Position numbers and translations under genes: made by a program. Below, in pieces: positions 36,353 to 45,169 of a stretch of 64,000 bases of DNA. This DNA is from Pectinatus sp. (GTDB taxonomy: Bacteria; Bacillota; Negativicutes; Selenomonadales; Selenomonadaceae): assembly GCA_020025135.1 (NCBI GenBank), contig JAHHSQ010000002.1, forward strand, positions 1-64,000, read 5' to 3'. Below the pieces are notes generated by a model, which worked only from the letters and a program-made list of their open reading frames with translations, searched no databases and was not told where the DNA came from. How positions within the stretch are numbered: position 1 is the stretch's first letter; each line of letters begins with the position of its first letter.

Positions 36353-37324
36353 TTGTTGGACACTAAAAGATTATGTATTCTTACTGGAAACGCCAACCCA
36401 CAGCTGGCACAAGAAATAGTCGATTACATCGGCGTGGAATTGTGTCACGCTTTTGTCGGTCACTTTAACAACGGTGAAACCCAAGTAATGATAGGGGAAA
36501 GCATTCGTGGGAAAGATGTCTTTATTATCCAGCCAACCAGTCAACCTGTTAATGACAACTTAATGGAATTATTGGTTATGGTTGACGCTTGTAAGCGTGC
36601 TTCTGCTCGTCACATCACTGCTGTAGTACCTTACTATGCTTATGCCCGTCAAGACAGAAAAACTAGAGGACGCGAACCTATTTCTGCGAAATTAGTCGCC
36701 AACCTCATGACCGTTGCCGGTGTTAACCGCGTTGTAACAGTCGACCTACATGCTGGACAGATTCAAGGGTTCTTCGACATTCCAGTAGACCATTTGGCAG
36801 CCGCCCCAGTTCTTGCAGAATACATCAAGAAAAAAAATCTCGACAACATGGTAGTTGTTTCACCGGATTTAGGTGGTGTCACCAGAGCGCGTAGCTTAGC
36901 AGACAGATTAGATTCTCCTATTGCCATCATCGAAAAACGCCGTCCCGCTCCTGGCTTAGCAGAAGTGATGAGTTTAATCGGCGATGTCAATGGCAAAGAT
37001 GCCGTCATCATCGATGATATCGTAGATACTGCCGGTTCTTTGTGTGAAGGCGCTAAGGCCTTGAAAGCACGCGGGGCTCGTTCCATCTATGCTTGCTGTA
37101 CACACGGTATTCTCAGTGACCCAGCTATCCAACGCATTGATGATTCTCCTATTAGTGAATTAATTATTACCAATACCATCGCCCTTCCTAAGGAGAAACA
37201 CTCCAGCAAGGTCGTTTGCTTATCCATGGCTCCTGCCATTGGCGAAGCAATTAAGCGCATTTTCACACAAACCTCTGTCAGCCAGTTGTTTGATGTCGTA
37301 AATGCCGTAGCTACAAAAGTATAA
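36353..37324 (+). CDS. prs: Ribose-phosphate pyrophosphokinase
   Basis: Makes PRPP from ribose-5-phosphate and ATP for nucleotide synthesis. Length 323 aa. TTG start with a strong AGGAGG. Motifs: N-terminal GNANPQLAQEI, FNNGETQVMI, YYAYARQDRKTRGREPISAK (ATP loop), VTVDLHAGQIQGFF and the PRPP loop VIIDDIVDTAGSLCEGA. A strong terminator separates it from pth. Confidence 0.97.
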   Translation: MLDTKRLCILTGNANPQLAQEIVDYIGVELCHAFVGHFNNGETQVMIGESIRGKDVFIIQPTSQPVNDNLMELLVMVDACKRASARHITAVVPYYAYARQDRKTRGREPISAKLVANLMTVAGVNRVVTVDLHAGQIQGFFDIPVDHLAAAPVLAEYIKKKNLDNMVVVSPDLGGVTRARSLADRLDSPIAIIEKRRPAPGLAEVMSLIGDVNGKDAVIIDDIVDTAGSLCEGAKALKARGARSIYACCTHGILSDPAIQRIDDSPISELIITNTIALPKEKHSSKVVCLSMAPAIGEAIKRIFTQTSVSQLFDVVNAVATKV

Positions 37325-37331
37325 CCGAATG

Positions 37332-37362
37332 GGTCGTTGCCTTCTGGTAACGGCCTTTTTTC
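37332..37362 (+). terminator. Terminator between prs and pth
   Basis: Ten-base-pair stem GGTCGTTGCC / GGTAACGGCC with TTCT loop and six or more T. Confidence 0.88.
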
Positions 37363-37387
37363 TAATTTTACTTGAAGAGGTATAAAT

Positions 37388-38383
37388 ATGAAAGTAATAG
37401 CTGGCTTGGGCAATCCCGGTGCTCAATATGCCAACACCAGACACAATGTCGGATTTATTAATGAATGACAGCGCCCAGTAGCATCTAAATTAGTAAGCAT
37501 ATTGGGAAACTAGTATGTCGACATTGCCTAAAAAAGAAACTGAACTGCTGGAATACCGTAAAGCTGATTAAACAACAACGCAGATTTGAAATAATCCAAC
37601 GTGAATGTGGCGAAAGCAGAAAAAATTAATCAGATGGTATATGGTTAAAACCTAAGTACATTGTAAATCGGCAATCAGCAACTAAGCTCCGAAGAGGAGA
37701 AAGCTCAACGACTATTCCCTAGGGGAAGTAGATGTAAGCACATCGAAGTGGTTTCGCCCTAACAGATAATGCTGCGGGAAAAGATATAGTCTGTGCTTCA
37801 ATGAAAATTGAAGGTGTTCGCTAGAGCCACGGTGAAATTGCATCTCGCCGTAAACAAAATATAAAATAAATTAGAAAACAGGTGTATCGATGCTTTAGCC
37901 AAGGAATTAGGAGTACAAACTTGGCAAAATAAATTTCAAGCAGAAGTGCTTCAAACTATGCTTGGAACGGAAAAAATACTCTTAGTAAAACCGCAAACTT
38001 TTATGAATTCCAGTGGGCTTGCTTTACAAGAAATTGCCCATTGGTATAAACTAAAACCAGAGGATTTTTTCGTCATTTACGACGATATGGATATCCCAGT
38101 GGGAAATATTCGCATCCGTAAAAAAGGTAGCTCAGGCGGTCATAACGGCATTAAATCAATCATTTCTGCCTTACACGGCGATAATTTCATTCACATGCGT
38201 ATCGGTATTAACCGCCCATTACGCATGTCCATTGTCGATTATGTTCTCGCCCACATTCCAGCAGAAGAAAAAACGGAAATTGATGTGGCCATTAAAAACA
38301 TGTTAAAAGCTATCCAGTGTGCTGTTACAGATAACGTAGATATGGCTATGAATAAATACAATAAAACCAGCTCCAGCAAATAA
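37388..38383 (+). CDS. pth: Peptidyl-tRNA hydrolase, split by a group I intron
   Basis: Pth recycles peptidyl-tRNA. Exon 1 (37388-37458) encodes [20 protein letters not shown] and then VGF; exon 2 (37882-38383) continues with [42 protein letters not shown] and RIGINRP. Joined at these sites the gene is 573 nt, 190 aa in frame, the family's normal length, with the catalytic His in RHNVGF and the Asp in DDMD intact. Unspliced, translation stops at a TGA 8 bases into the intron. AGAGG precedes the ATG. Function therefore depends on RNA splicing of an essential gene. Confidence 0.9.
37459..37881 (+). ncRNA. Group I intron in pth
   Basis: About 423 nt, no ORF. R element CTCAACGACTAT (to 37715) and S element AAGATATAGTCTG (37781-37793) give P7 GACUAU/AUAGUC (37710-37715 with 37786-37791). 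The 5' exon end UUUAU pairs with an internal guide GUAAG (37493-37497), placing U.G at the splice site. The intron ends ACAG (37881). It shares two identical 19-nt blocks with the hisA intron, around R and around S. Inference: self-splicing. Exact sites could shift by one base (37459/37882 on the same frame). Confidence 0.87.
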
Positions 38384-38395
38384 GGGGGGAGTGTC

Positions 38396-39649
38396 ATGGA
38401 CAAACCTCGTATCGTCATCATCGGAGCCGGATTTGGTGGAATTTTAACCGCTAAATATCTGGCTAAAAAAGATGTGGAAGTTGTTCTTATTGACCGCAAT
38501 AATTTTCATCTCTTCCAACCATTGCTCTATCAATTATCTACTTCTGTACTTTCCATTGAAGAAATTGCTTATCCAACGCGGGCTTTTTTCCGCAAGTATA
38601 AAAATGTCTTCTTCATGTTAGCCCACGTACAAGGTTTCGATTTTGTCAATAAAGAGGTTATCACTCCATATAAAAGAGTAAAATACGATTATCTAGTCAT
38701 AGCAGCCGGAGCTACAACTAACTATTTTAATATGCCGGAATTATCTTACCATACCTACGGCATGAAAACTTTACGTGAGGCCATACATATTCGCAATCAC
38801 GTTTTACACATGTTTGAAAGAGCAGAACGAGAATCCGACCCTGCCATTCGTCAAAGAATGCTCACATTTGTCTGTGTCGGCGGTGGACCGACTGGGGTCG
38901 AAGAAGCTGGCGCCCTTTCGGAGTTAATTTTTATCGCCATGAAAAATGAATATCATCGCTTGCAAAATGATACGCCACGCATCATCCTCATTGAAGCGGG
39001 GCACACTATTTTAGCCACCATGCCACCTAAATTACAGCGCCGAACACGTCAAGTGCTAAAAAAGAAACGCGTAGAAGTAATGCTCAATTCGCAAGTTATC
39101 AACTGTGACAAGAATTCTCTCACGCTGAAAGATGGCACAATTATTGCTACCAATACCGTTATCTGGGCTGCTGGTGTAAGAGCAGTGCCACTCATGGAAC
39201 AAACTGGCTACCCGCTCGACCGGTCTGGACGCCTTATCATTACTAAAACATTACAAGTTCCCACCAATCCTAATGTCTTTGCTATCGGCGATTGCGCCCA
39301 TTTTGAACAAAACGGGTATCCCCTCCCCACGGTAGCACCAGTGGCAACACAACAAGCTATCATCTGTGCAAAAAATATCATGCACAGCATCAAGGGGGAA
39401 AAACTCCAGAATTTCATCTATCATGATTTAGGCAGCATGGCCACTATCGGTTGTGGACAAGCTGTGTTATGTAAGGGAAATTTTACCATGTCTGGTTTTC
39501 CAGCTTGGTTAGCTTGGATGGGCGTGCATCTTCTGCGCCTCTCTGGATTTCACACTAATATCACAGTCGCTTTAAAATGGTTTTGGAATTTATTTTCGGG
39601 CATTCGCCTCGGCCGTGTCATCACTAATATTCCAGACAATCGCGAATAA
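38396..39649 (+). CDS. ndh: Type II NADH dehydrogenase
   Basis: Non-proton-pumping NADH:quinone oxidoreductase, 417 aa, monotopic membrane flavoprotein. FAD motif IVIIGAGFGGILTAKYL (residues 5-21), NFHLFQPLLYQ, NAD motif FVCVGGGPTGVEEAGAL (about 163-179), FAIGDCAH and the C-terminal amphipathic region LAWMGVHLLRLSGF. It starts 12 bp after pth. An NDH-2 suggests some quinone-linked respiration or oxygen tolerance. Confidence 0.93.
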   Translation: MDKPRIVIIGAGFGGILTAKYLAKKDVEVVLIDRNNFHLFQPLLYQLSTSVLSIEEIAYPTRAFFRKYKNVFFMLAHVQGFDFVNKEVITPYKRVKYDYLVIAAGATTNYFNMPELSYHTYGMKTLREAIHIRNHVLHMFERAERESDPAIRQRMLTFVCVGGGPTGVEEAGALSELIFIAMKNEYHRLQNDTPRIILIEAGHTILATMPPKLQRRTRQVLKKKRVEVMLNSQVINCDKNSLTLKDGTIIATNTVIWAAGVRAVPLMEQTGYPLDRSGRLIITKTLQVPTNPNVFAIGDCAHFEQNGYPLPTVAPVATQQAIICAKNIMHSIKGEKLQNFIYHDLGSMATIGCGQAVLCKGNFTMSGFPAWLAWMGVHLLRLSGFHTNITVALKWFWNLFSGIRLGRVITNIPDNRE

Positions 39650-39655
39650 CAGAAA

Positions 39656-39693
39656 ACACTCCCTGTGGACAAAAGTCCATAGGGAGTGTTTTC
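39656..39693. terminator. Terminator between ndh and pheT
   Basis: AACACTCCCT-GTGGAC / GTCCAT-AGGGAGTGTT hairpin between convergent genes, followed by TTTTC. Confidence 0.85.
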
Positions 39694-39713
39694 TATTGCG
39701 AACAAATCGCTAT

Positions 39714-42143
39714 TTAACGTAATTCTGCCTGGAATTTACTTTCCAAGGATGAAACTATCTTTTGCATCTGCTTTTCTATTTCAGTATCAGTCAAGGTCTT
39801 ATCTAAAGCCTGGAAAAGCAAATTGAAAGCCATGCTCTTTTTACCAGCTGCAATCTGTTTGCCACTATAAATATCGAAAAGATGTACCTGAGCTAAATAT
39901 TTTCCGCCCTGTTTCGAGATTTCTCGCATGACATCGCCTGCTAAACAATCAACATCTAACAATAATGCTAAATCGCGCTGAATTCCTGGATATTTAGGCA
40001 ACTCTTCCGCTTTTAATTTTTTAGCAGCGTATTTCTGTAGTATATCTAAATCAGCTGTAAAAAGATAAACCGGTTTATTTAAGCCGTAAGCCTGCATAGT
40101 AGCTGGATGAATTTCTCCAATCGTACAAATAACTTCTTTTCCTTTAGTAAAAGTTGCTGTCTTGCCTGGATGCATTGCCCAATGTCTGCCACTATTCACA
40201 TTATAACGAGTAATTCCCAACTCTTCTAGCAGTGTTTCAGCTAGCCCTTTCATATCATAAAAATCAACATTTGCTTTTTCACTAGTCCAATTTAATGCTT
40301 CACGTTTACCAGCAATAGCTGCTACTACTTCCCTTTTTTCTAACGGTTGTTTGGTAACTGGCAAGGACTCTGGCAAGAACACAGTACCCACTTCAAAGAG
40401 CTGAATATCTTCATTTTTTCTAGCAAAATTGCGCTGTACATTTTCCAAAATAGAGCCCAGCATATTAGTGCGCACTAGCGGATATTCATCTGTCAAAGGG
40501 TTCATAATCGGAATAGCTTGACGCAATTTATCATCTTCAGGAATATTCAATTTATCAAAAGTATCAGCATTAGTAAAACTAAAGGAGATGGTTTCTGAAA
40601 GTCCTGCTGCGCACATAATTTGCTTTACTTTATCGGCAAAAGTTTGCCATTCTGGTTGCGTCCCCTGTAAGGTGATACCATATGGCATAGTAGATGCGAT
40701 ATTATCAAACCCATAGATACGGGCAACTTCTTCCACAATATCTTCAAGATGATGAACGTCATTTCTCCAAGAAGGCACAACAATATGCAAAGTCTCTTCA
40801 GCAAGACGCACGTTAAAGCCTAAGCCCAGTAAAATGCGCTGCATCTTTAGTCCAGAAATATCTGTTCCTAACACGCGATTAATTTCGGCCACCTGACAAG
40901 TCAGTTGTTCTAATTTCTTTTCCTGAGGATAAATATCCAACATTCCCTGTAAAGGAACACCTGACTTAGTTTCTTCTATCAACTGCACTGCTCTTTCTAA
41001 CGCCTGTGGAATATTTACTATGTCAATTCCCTTTTCAAAACGACCAGACGCTTCTGTTCCCATCCCCAAGCGATGTGCGGCGCTGCGTCTGATATTAGCA
41101 CCAACAAATGAACCGGCTTCTAACACAATACGTTTTGTCGTGGCGGAAATTTCACTATTCTTGCCTCCCATGATACCAGCCAAACCGACGGCCTGACCTT
41201 CAGAAGATATAACAATATCATTAGCTGATAAAACGCGTTTTTTATCATCTAAGGTCACTAGTTCTTCTCCCTCTTTAGCCATGCGCACCAAGAGGTCACC
41301 AGCGGTGAGTTTATCATAATCATAGGCATGGAGCGGTTGTCCCATTTCTAACATAACAAAATTAGTGATATCCACAATATTATTAACTGGAACAATACCG
41401 GCACTCTGTAATCTATCCTGTATCCAAGCTGGAGAAGTATTTACTTGTACATCAGTCATCATCCGCAAAGCAAAACGAGAGCAAAGTTCTGGTACATCAT
41501 TCTGTACTTGACAAAAATCCTGTATTTTCTCCGCTTTTTCTGTAAAATTGATGTTCGGATACTTTATTTTACCACCAACTATAGCGGCAATTTCTCGTAC
41601 TAAGCCAAGCACACTGAAACAATCTCCACGATTGGATGTCAGTTCAAATTCGAAGATGACATCGTCTAAGCCTAAAACAGTTTTAATGTCCACGCCAATC
41701 GGTGTATCTGATGGCAAAATATAGATACCATCGAGTTCTTCAGCTGTCATATTTTCAGTAGGTAACGCCAATTCCGGTGCTGAACACAACATACCGCAGG
41801 AGACGATGCCGCGCAATTTTCCCTTCGATATCTTTCTACCACCTGGTAAATGAGCCCCCACCATCGCAACAGGAACAACTTGACCGACACGTACATTATC
41901 TGCACCAGTTTGAATTACCACTCTATCTTCAGTACCGATAAACATGGTGCAGACCAATAGATGCTCTGAATTGGGATTGGGCTCAATTTTTTCGATGCGA
42001 CCAGTGATGACTTTTTTTATTTCTTCTCCAGTTTCGACAATATTCTCAACTGGAACACCAGCTAAGGTTAATTTATCAGCCAATTCCTGTGGTGTTATAG
42101 CGATATCTATATAATCCTTTAGCCATTTTAATGAAACTTTCAT
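39714..42143 (-). CDS. pheT: Phenylalanyl-tRNA synthetase beta subunit
   Basis: 809 aa, normal. N-terminal tRNA-binding (EMAP-like) domain to about residue 150, B3/4 editing region, B5 domain, catalytic-like core with SFTNADTF and MNPLTDEYPLVRTNML, and C-terminal FDX-ACB domain (LPKYPGIQRDLALLLD). It forms the alpha2-beta2 enzyme with PheS, 25 bp upstream, and both depend on the T-box leader. Confidence 0.97.
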   Translation of the reverse strand: MKVSLKWLKDYIDIAITPQELADKLTLAGVPVENIVETGEEIKKVITGRIEKIEPNPNSEHLLVCTMFIGTEDRVVIQTGADNVRVGQVVPVAMVGAHLPGGRKISKGKLRGIVSCGMLCSAPELALPTENMTAEELDGIYILPSDTPIGVDIKTVLGLDDVIFEFELTSNRGDCFSVLGLVREIAAIVGGKIKYPNINFTEKAEKIQDFCQVQNDVPELCSRFALRMMTDVQVNTSPAWIQDRLQSAGIVPVNNIVDITNFVMLEMGQPLHAYDYDKLTAGDLLVRMAKEGEELVTLDDKKRVLSANDIVISSEGQAVGLAGIMGGKNSEISATTKRIVLEAGSFVGANIRRSAAHRLGMGTEASGRFEKGIDIVNIPQALERAVQLIEETKSGVPLQGMLDIYPQEKKLEQLTCQVAEINRVLGTDISGLKMQRILLGLGFNVRLAEETLHIVVPSWRNDVHHLEDIVEEVARIYGFDNIASTMPYGITLQGTQPEWQTFADKVKQIMCAAGLSETISFSFTNADTFDKLNIPEDDKLRQAIPIMNPLTDEYPLVRTNMLGSILENVQRNFARKNEDIQLFEVGTVFLPESLPVTKQPLEKREVVAAIAGKREALNWTSEKANVDFYDMKGLAETLLEELGITRYNVNSGRHWAMHPGKTATFTKGKEVICTIGEIHPATMQAYGLNKPVYLFTADLDILQKYAAKKLKAEELPKYPGIQRDLALLLDVDCLAGDVMREISKQGGKYLAQVHLFDIYSGKQIAAGKKSMAFNLLFQALDKTLTDTEIEKQMQKIVSSLESKFQAELR

Positions 42144-42168
42144 AATATACCCTTCCTATCCTCTTATT

Positions 42169-43203
42169 TTATAGGTGAAACTGTTGTAAAAAACGCACAT
42201 CATTATCAAAAAAGAGGCGTAAATCACTGACACCATATGTGAGCATCGCGATTCTTTCTACCCCCATGCCGAAAGCAAAACCGCTCACTTTTTCAGGGTC
42301 ATATCCACTCATGCGCAAGACATTAGGATGAACAATCCCCGCTCCTAAAATTTCTAACCAACCAGTATTTTTGCAAACTCGACAGCCCTTACCATGACAC
42401 ATCACACAACTAATGTCCACTTCTGCGCTCGGTTCTGTAAAGGGGAAGAAACTCGGACGAAAACGCAACTTAACATTCTTGCCAAATAATTCCTGCATGG
42501 CAAAAAGCAATGTTCCCTTTAAATCAGCAAAATTAATATTCTTGTCGATACAAAGTCCTTCTACTTGTGTAAACATTGGCGAATGCGTAGCATCATAGTC
42601 ATCGCGCCGATATACGCGACCTGGGGCAATAATGCGAATTGGTTCATTGGCATTATGGGCCTGCATGGTACGAGCTTGTACTGGAGAAGTTTGCGTACGC
42701 AACAAGATATCGGACGTGATGTAAAAAGAATCTTGCATATCGCGTGCTGGATGGTCTTTAGGCAAATTTAAAGCCTCAAAATTAAAGTAATCAGTTTCCA
42801 CTTGTGGGCCTTCGGCAATAGAATACCCCATATTGCGGAAAATATCTTTTATCTTATTCAAAGTTTGGGTCAATGGATGTAGTTGTCCTAATTTTTTACT
42901 GCGTCCTGGTAAAGTGACATCGATTTTTTCTGTTTCCAAGCGGTGTAAAAGTTCTGCTTGCTGTAATTGTTCTTGCTTGCTCGCAATACTAGTTTCTAAA
43001 TCATTGCGCACGGCATTGACCAGTTTGCCAATAACTGGACGTTCTTCTGGAGAGACCTGCCCCATACTGCGCAAAATAGTGGTCAAAGAACCTTTCTTTC
43101 CCAAATAAGCAACTCGGACCTCATTTAAAGCAGCAACTGTCGTGGCTTTTTTAATCGCTTCTAGAGCTGTTTTTTGAATATCTTGTAACTTTTCTTTCAT
43201 CAT
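42169..43203 (-). CDS. pheS: Phenylalanyl-tRNA synthetase alpha subunit
   Basis: Class II catalytic subunit, 344 aa. N-terminal coiled coil, then [28 protein letters not shown], motif 2 [16 protein letters not shown] (about residues 201-216) and motif 3 [27 protein letters not shown] cysteine cluster is visible in the C-terminal third. GGGGGG precedes the start (ATG ATG, either usable). Confidence 0.97.
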   Translation of the reverse strand: MMKEKLQDIQKTALEAIKKATTVAALNEVRVAYLGKKGSLTTILRSMGQVSPEERPVIGKLVNAVRNDLETSIASKQEQLQQAELLHRLETEKIDVTLPGRSKKLGQLHPLTQTLNKIKDIFRNMGYSIAEGPQVETDYFNFEALNLPKDHPARDMQDSFYITSDILLRTQTSPVQARTMQAHNANEPIRIIAPGRVYRRDDYDATHSPMFTQVEGLCIDKNINFADLKGTLLFAMQELFGKNVKLRFRPSFFPFTEPSAEVDISCVMCHGKGCRVCKNTGWLEILGAGIVHPNVLRMSGYDPEKVSGFAFGMGVERIAMLTYGVSDLRLFFDNDVRFLQQFHL

Positions 43204-43220
43204 TAATCCCCCTATAAATA

Positions 43221-43470
43221 TAAAAAGCCCTCACCCCCAAAGGGGCGAAGGCTTCGCGGTACCACCCTTATATTATCTCAAATGCGTTAACGCCGCCAAC
43301 GCCACACCTACTCCATTCAGCACGGTTGCTCCAAAGTGAACTTCTGCTTTCGCCTCGTAGGTACTTCCAACCAAGATACCTCTCTCTGTTCCGATTTAAA
43401 AAGCATACTCTCTTTTTCTTCACAACAAGTTTATTATTCGTTGCTAAATATCGCACCAACGAAATTTAAC
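43221..43470 (-). promoter_or_regulatory. T-box leader of pheST (Phe)
   Basis: Reading the minus strand: stem I with AGAGAGAGG and the specifier context GAAGTTCACTTTGGAGC, where TTC is the likely Phe codon. Then comes the antiterminator bulge AAGGGTGGTACCGCG (about 43270-43256) and a terminator AAGCCTTCGCCCC / GGGGTGAGGGCTT with TTTTT (43255-43221). Uncharged tRNA-Phe should promote readthrough into pheST. Confidence 0.92.
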
Positions 43471-43524
43471 AACCAAAAACACCTCATCTTCCCTTCATTA
43501 AACTAAGAGGAGATGACAGATTTT

Positions 43525-43662
43525 TTGACATACTCCCCACGGCTAAAGCCGAGGGATTCTGGGATATTAGCGAACCTTGCCTACTTGAAATAGCAGGTCT
43601 TACGAGTTCTCTCCACAATGGACAATGCCCTGCCCATCTTTATGATTAGATTTGTATGTAAG
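43525..43662 (-). repeat. Omega-RNA-like IS605 right-end repeat, copy 3
   Basis: Same repeat, with two small changes (CTTGAAA for CTGAAA; ATCTTTAT for ATTTTTAT) and the full tail to GTATGTAAG, as in copy 4. It lies 63 bp after the permease stop, same direction. Downstream of GTCAA on the minus strand is AAAATCTGTCATCTCCTCTT. No transposase nearby. Confidence 0.7.
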
Positions 43663-43725
43663 CTAATTACCACAAATTATACTATAAAAGGCACTATAAA
43701 GCAAATATCAGCTATTCTAGCCTCG

Positions 43726-45132
43726 TCATTCTTTACCTTCTTTGACTGCCAAGACGCGCTTGCCTTCCGCTAAATTACTCTTTTTGTGTAAGCCCAAGCA
43801 AAAATAGCTGACTCCCAGCAACGCACAGAATATCCAACCAATAATCAACGGTATCCTCGTTTCTGGATTTATCCACATGCCGACCGTAACCATACCTAAA
43901 AAGAGAATACAAAAGTAATTGCTATACGGGTAAAATAGTGATTTAAACGGATGTTTAGCTATAACATCTTTGCTATGGGCCTTTCTAAAATTAAACTGGG
44001 CCAAGGCCAAAACAAACCAAGCAATCATACCAGGAAAAACGCTCGCACTATAAATATAGAGGAATAACTTAGAACCTGGCATCGCATAATTCAAAATAAC
44101 CCCAATACTCAAAAGCATAATGGTAAATACAATGCCGTTTCTCGGCACACCACGCGACGACAATTTACCTAGAAATTGTGGGGCTTGCCCTTTTTCTGCT
44201 AAAGTGTACAACATTCTACCGGCACTGTAAATTCCACTGTTACAACCAGATAATGCTGCTGTCAAAACCACAAAATTAATGACCCCAGCCGCTGCCGTTA
44301 TTCCAACCTTAGCAAAAATCGTCACAAAAGGACTGCCCAGCATTCCTAATTGATTCCAAGGATAAATCGTAATAACAATGAAGATAGCTCCAATATAGAA
44401 GATGAGAATACGCCAAATAATACCTTGAATGGCCTTGCGCAAAGTTTCCCGAGGATTATGAGCTTCTCCGGCAGTAATGCCAATTAATTCAATGCCTTGA
44501 AAAGAGGCTGTCACTATACAAAGTGCTGTCAACATTCCCGTCACACCGTTAGGGAAAAAACCACCATGAGCCCACAAATTAGAGAGACCTATCGCTTTTC
44601 CGCCATCTCCCCAACCGAAAAAAATCAACCCTAAACCAACGGCAATCATCACGACGATAGTGCTAACTTTTATCAAGGAAAACCAAAATTCAAACTCACC
44701 ATAATATTTAACCGCTGCCATATTAGCTGCTGCAATGATGAGCATGCCAGAAAAAGCTGACACCCATTGCGGAACAAAAGGAAACCAATACTTCACATAA
44801 ATGCCGATGGCAGTAATTTCTGATAATCCAACAGTTAGCCATAAAAACCAGTAACACCAAGCAGTTAAATAACCGACAAAGGGATGAATGTATTTATAAC
44901 CGTAATAGGCAAACGAGCCTGTAACCGGTTCTAAATAGAGCATCTCTCCCATAATGCGCATGATAAAAAATAGAACAATGCCTGCTATACCATAGCAAAG
45001 TAGAACGGAAGGCCCCGCTGTTTGTATCGTACTGGCAGACCCCATAAATAAACCAACGCCAATCGTCCCGCCCAAGGCAATCATTTCTACATGGCGAGCC
45101 TGTAAACTGCGTTTCATCTCTTGTTTTTCCAT
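43726..45132 (-). CDS. Amino acid permease, APC family
   Basis: 468 aa, twelve predicted membrane helices. N-terminal [21 protein letters not shown] and [20 protein letters not shown] are signatures of the AAT/GABA-permease branch of APC transporters; the segment [19 protein letters not shown] is also diagnostic. Proton-driven uptake of an amino acid; substrate not readable. It lies 38 bp after glyS in the same direction, so it may be in the glyQS T-box transcript, which would favour glycine-responsive expression. Confidence 0.92.
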   Translation of the reverse strand: MEKQEMKRSLQARHVEMIALGGTIGVGLFMGSASTIQTAGPSVLLCYGIAGIVLFFIMRIMGEMLYLEPVTGSFAYYGYKYIHPFVGYLTAWCYWFLWLTVGLSEITAIGIYVKYWFPFVPQWVSAFSGMLIIAAANMAAVKYYGEFEFWFSLIKVSTIVVMIAVGLGLIFFGWGDGGKAIGLSNLWAHGGFFPNGVTGMLTALCIVTASFQGIELIGITAGEAHNPRETLRKAIQGIIWRILIFYIGAIFIVITIYPWNQLGMLGSPFVTIFAKVGITAAAGVINFVVLTAALSGCNSGIYSAGRMLYTLAEKGQAPQFLGKLSSRGVPRNGIVFTIMLLSIGVILNYAMPGSKLFLYIYSASVFPGMIAWFVLALAQFNFRKAHSKDVIAKHPFKSLFYPYSNYFCILFLGMVTVGMWINPETRIPLIIGWIFCALLGVSYFCLGLHKKSNLAEGKRVLAVKEGKE

Positions 45133-45169
45133 ATTAACCCTTCTTTTTATCTATGGGTATGCCTTAATT

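Noticed and set aside
37946-38383. pth as a 5'-truncated or frameshifted pseudogene
   Set aside because: The missing N-terminal part is present at 37388-37458 and the gap is a recognisable group I intron whose removal restores a full-length frame.
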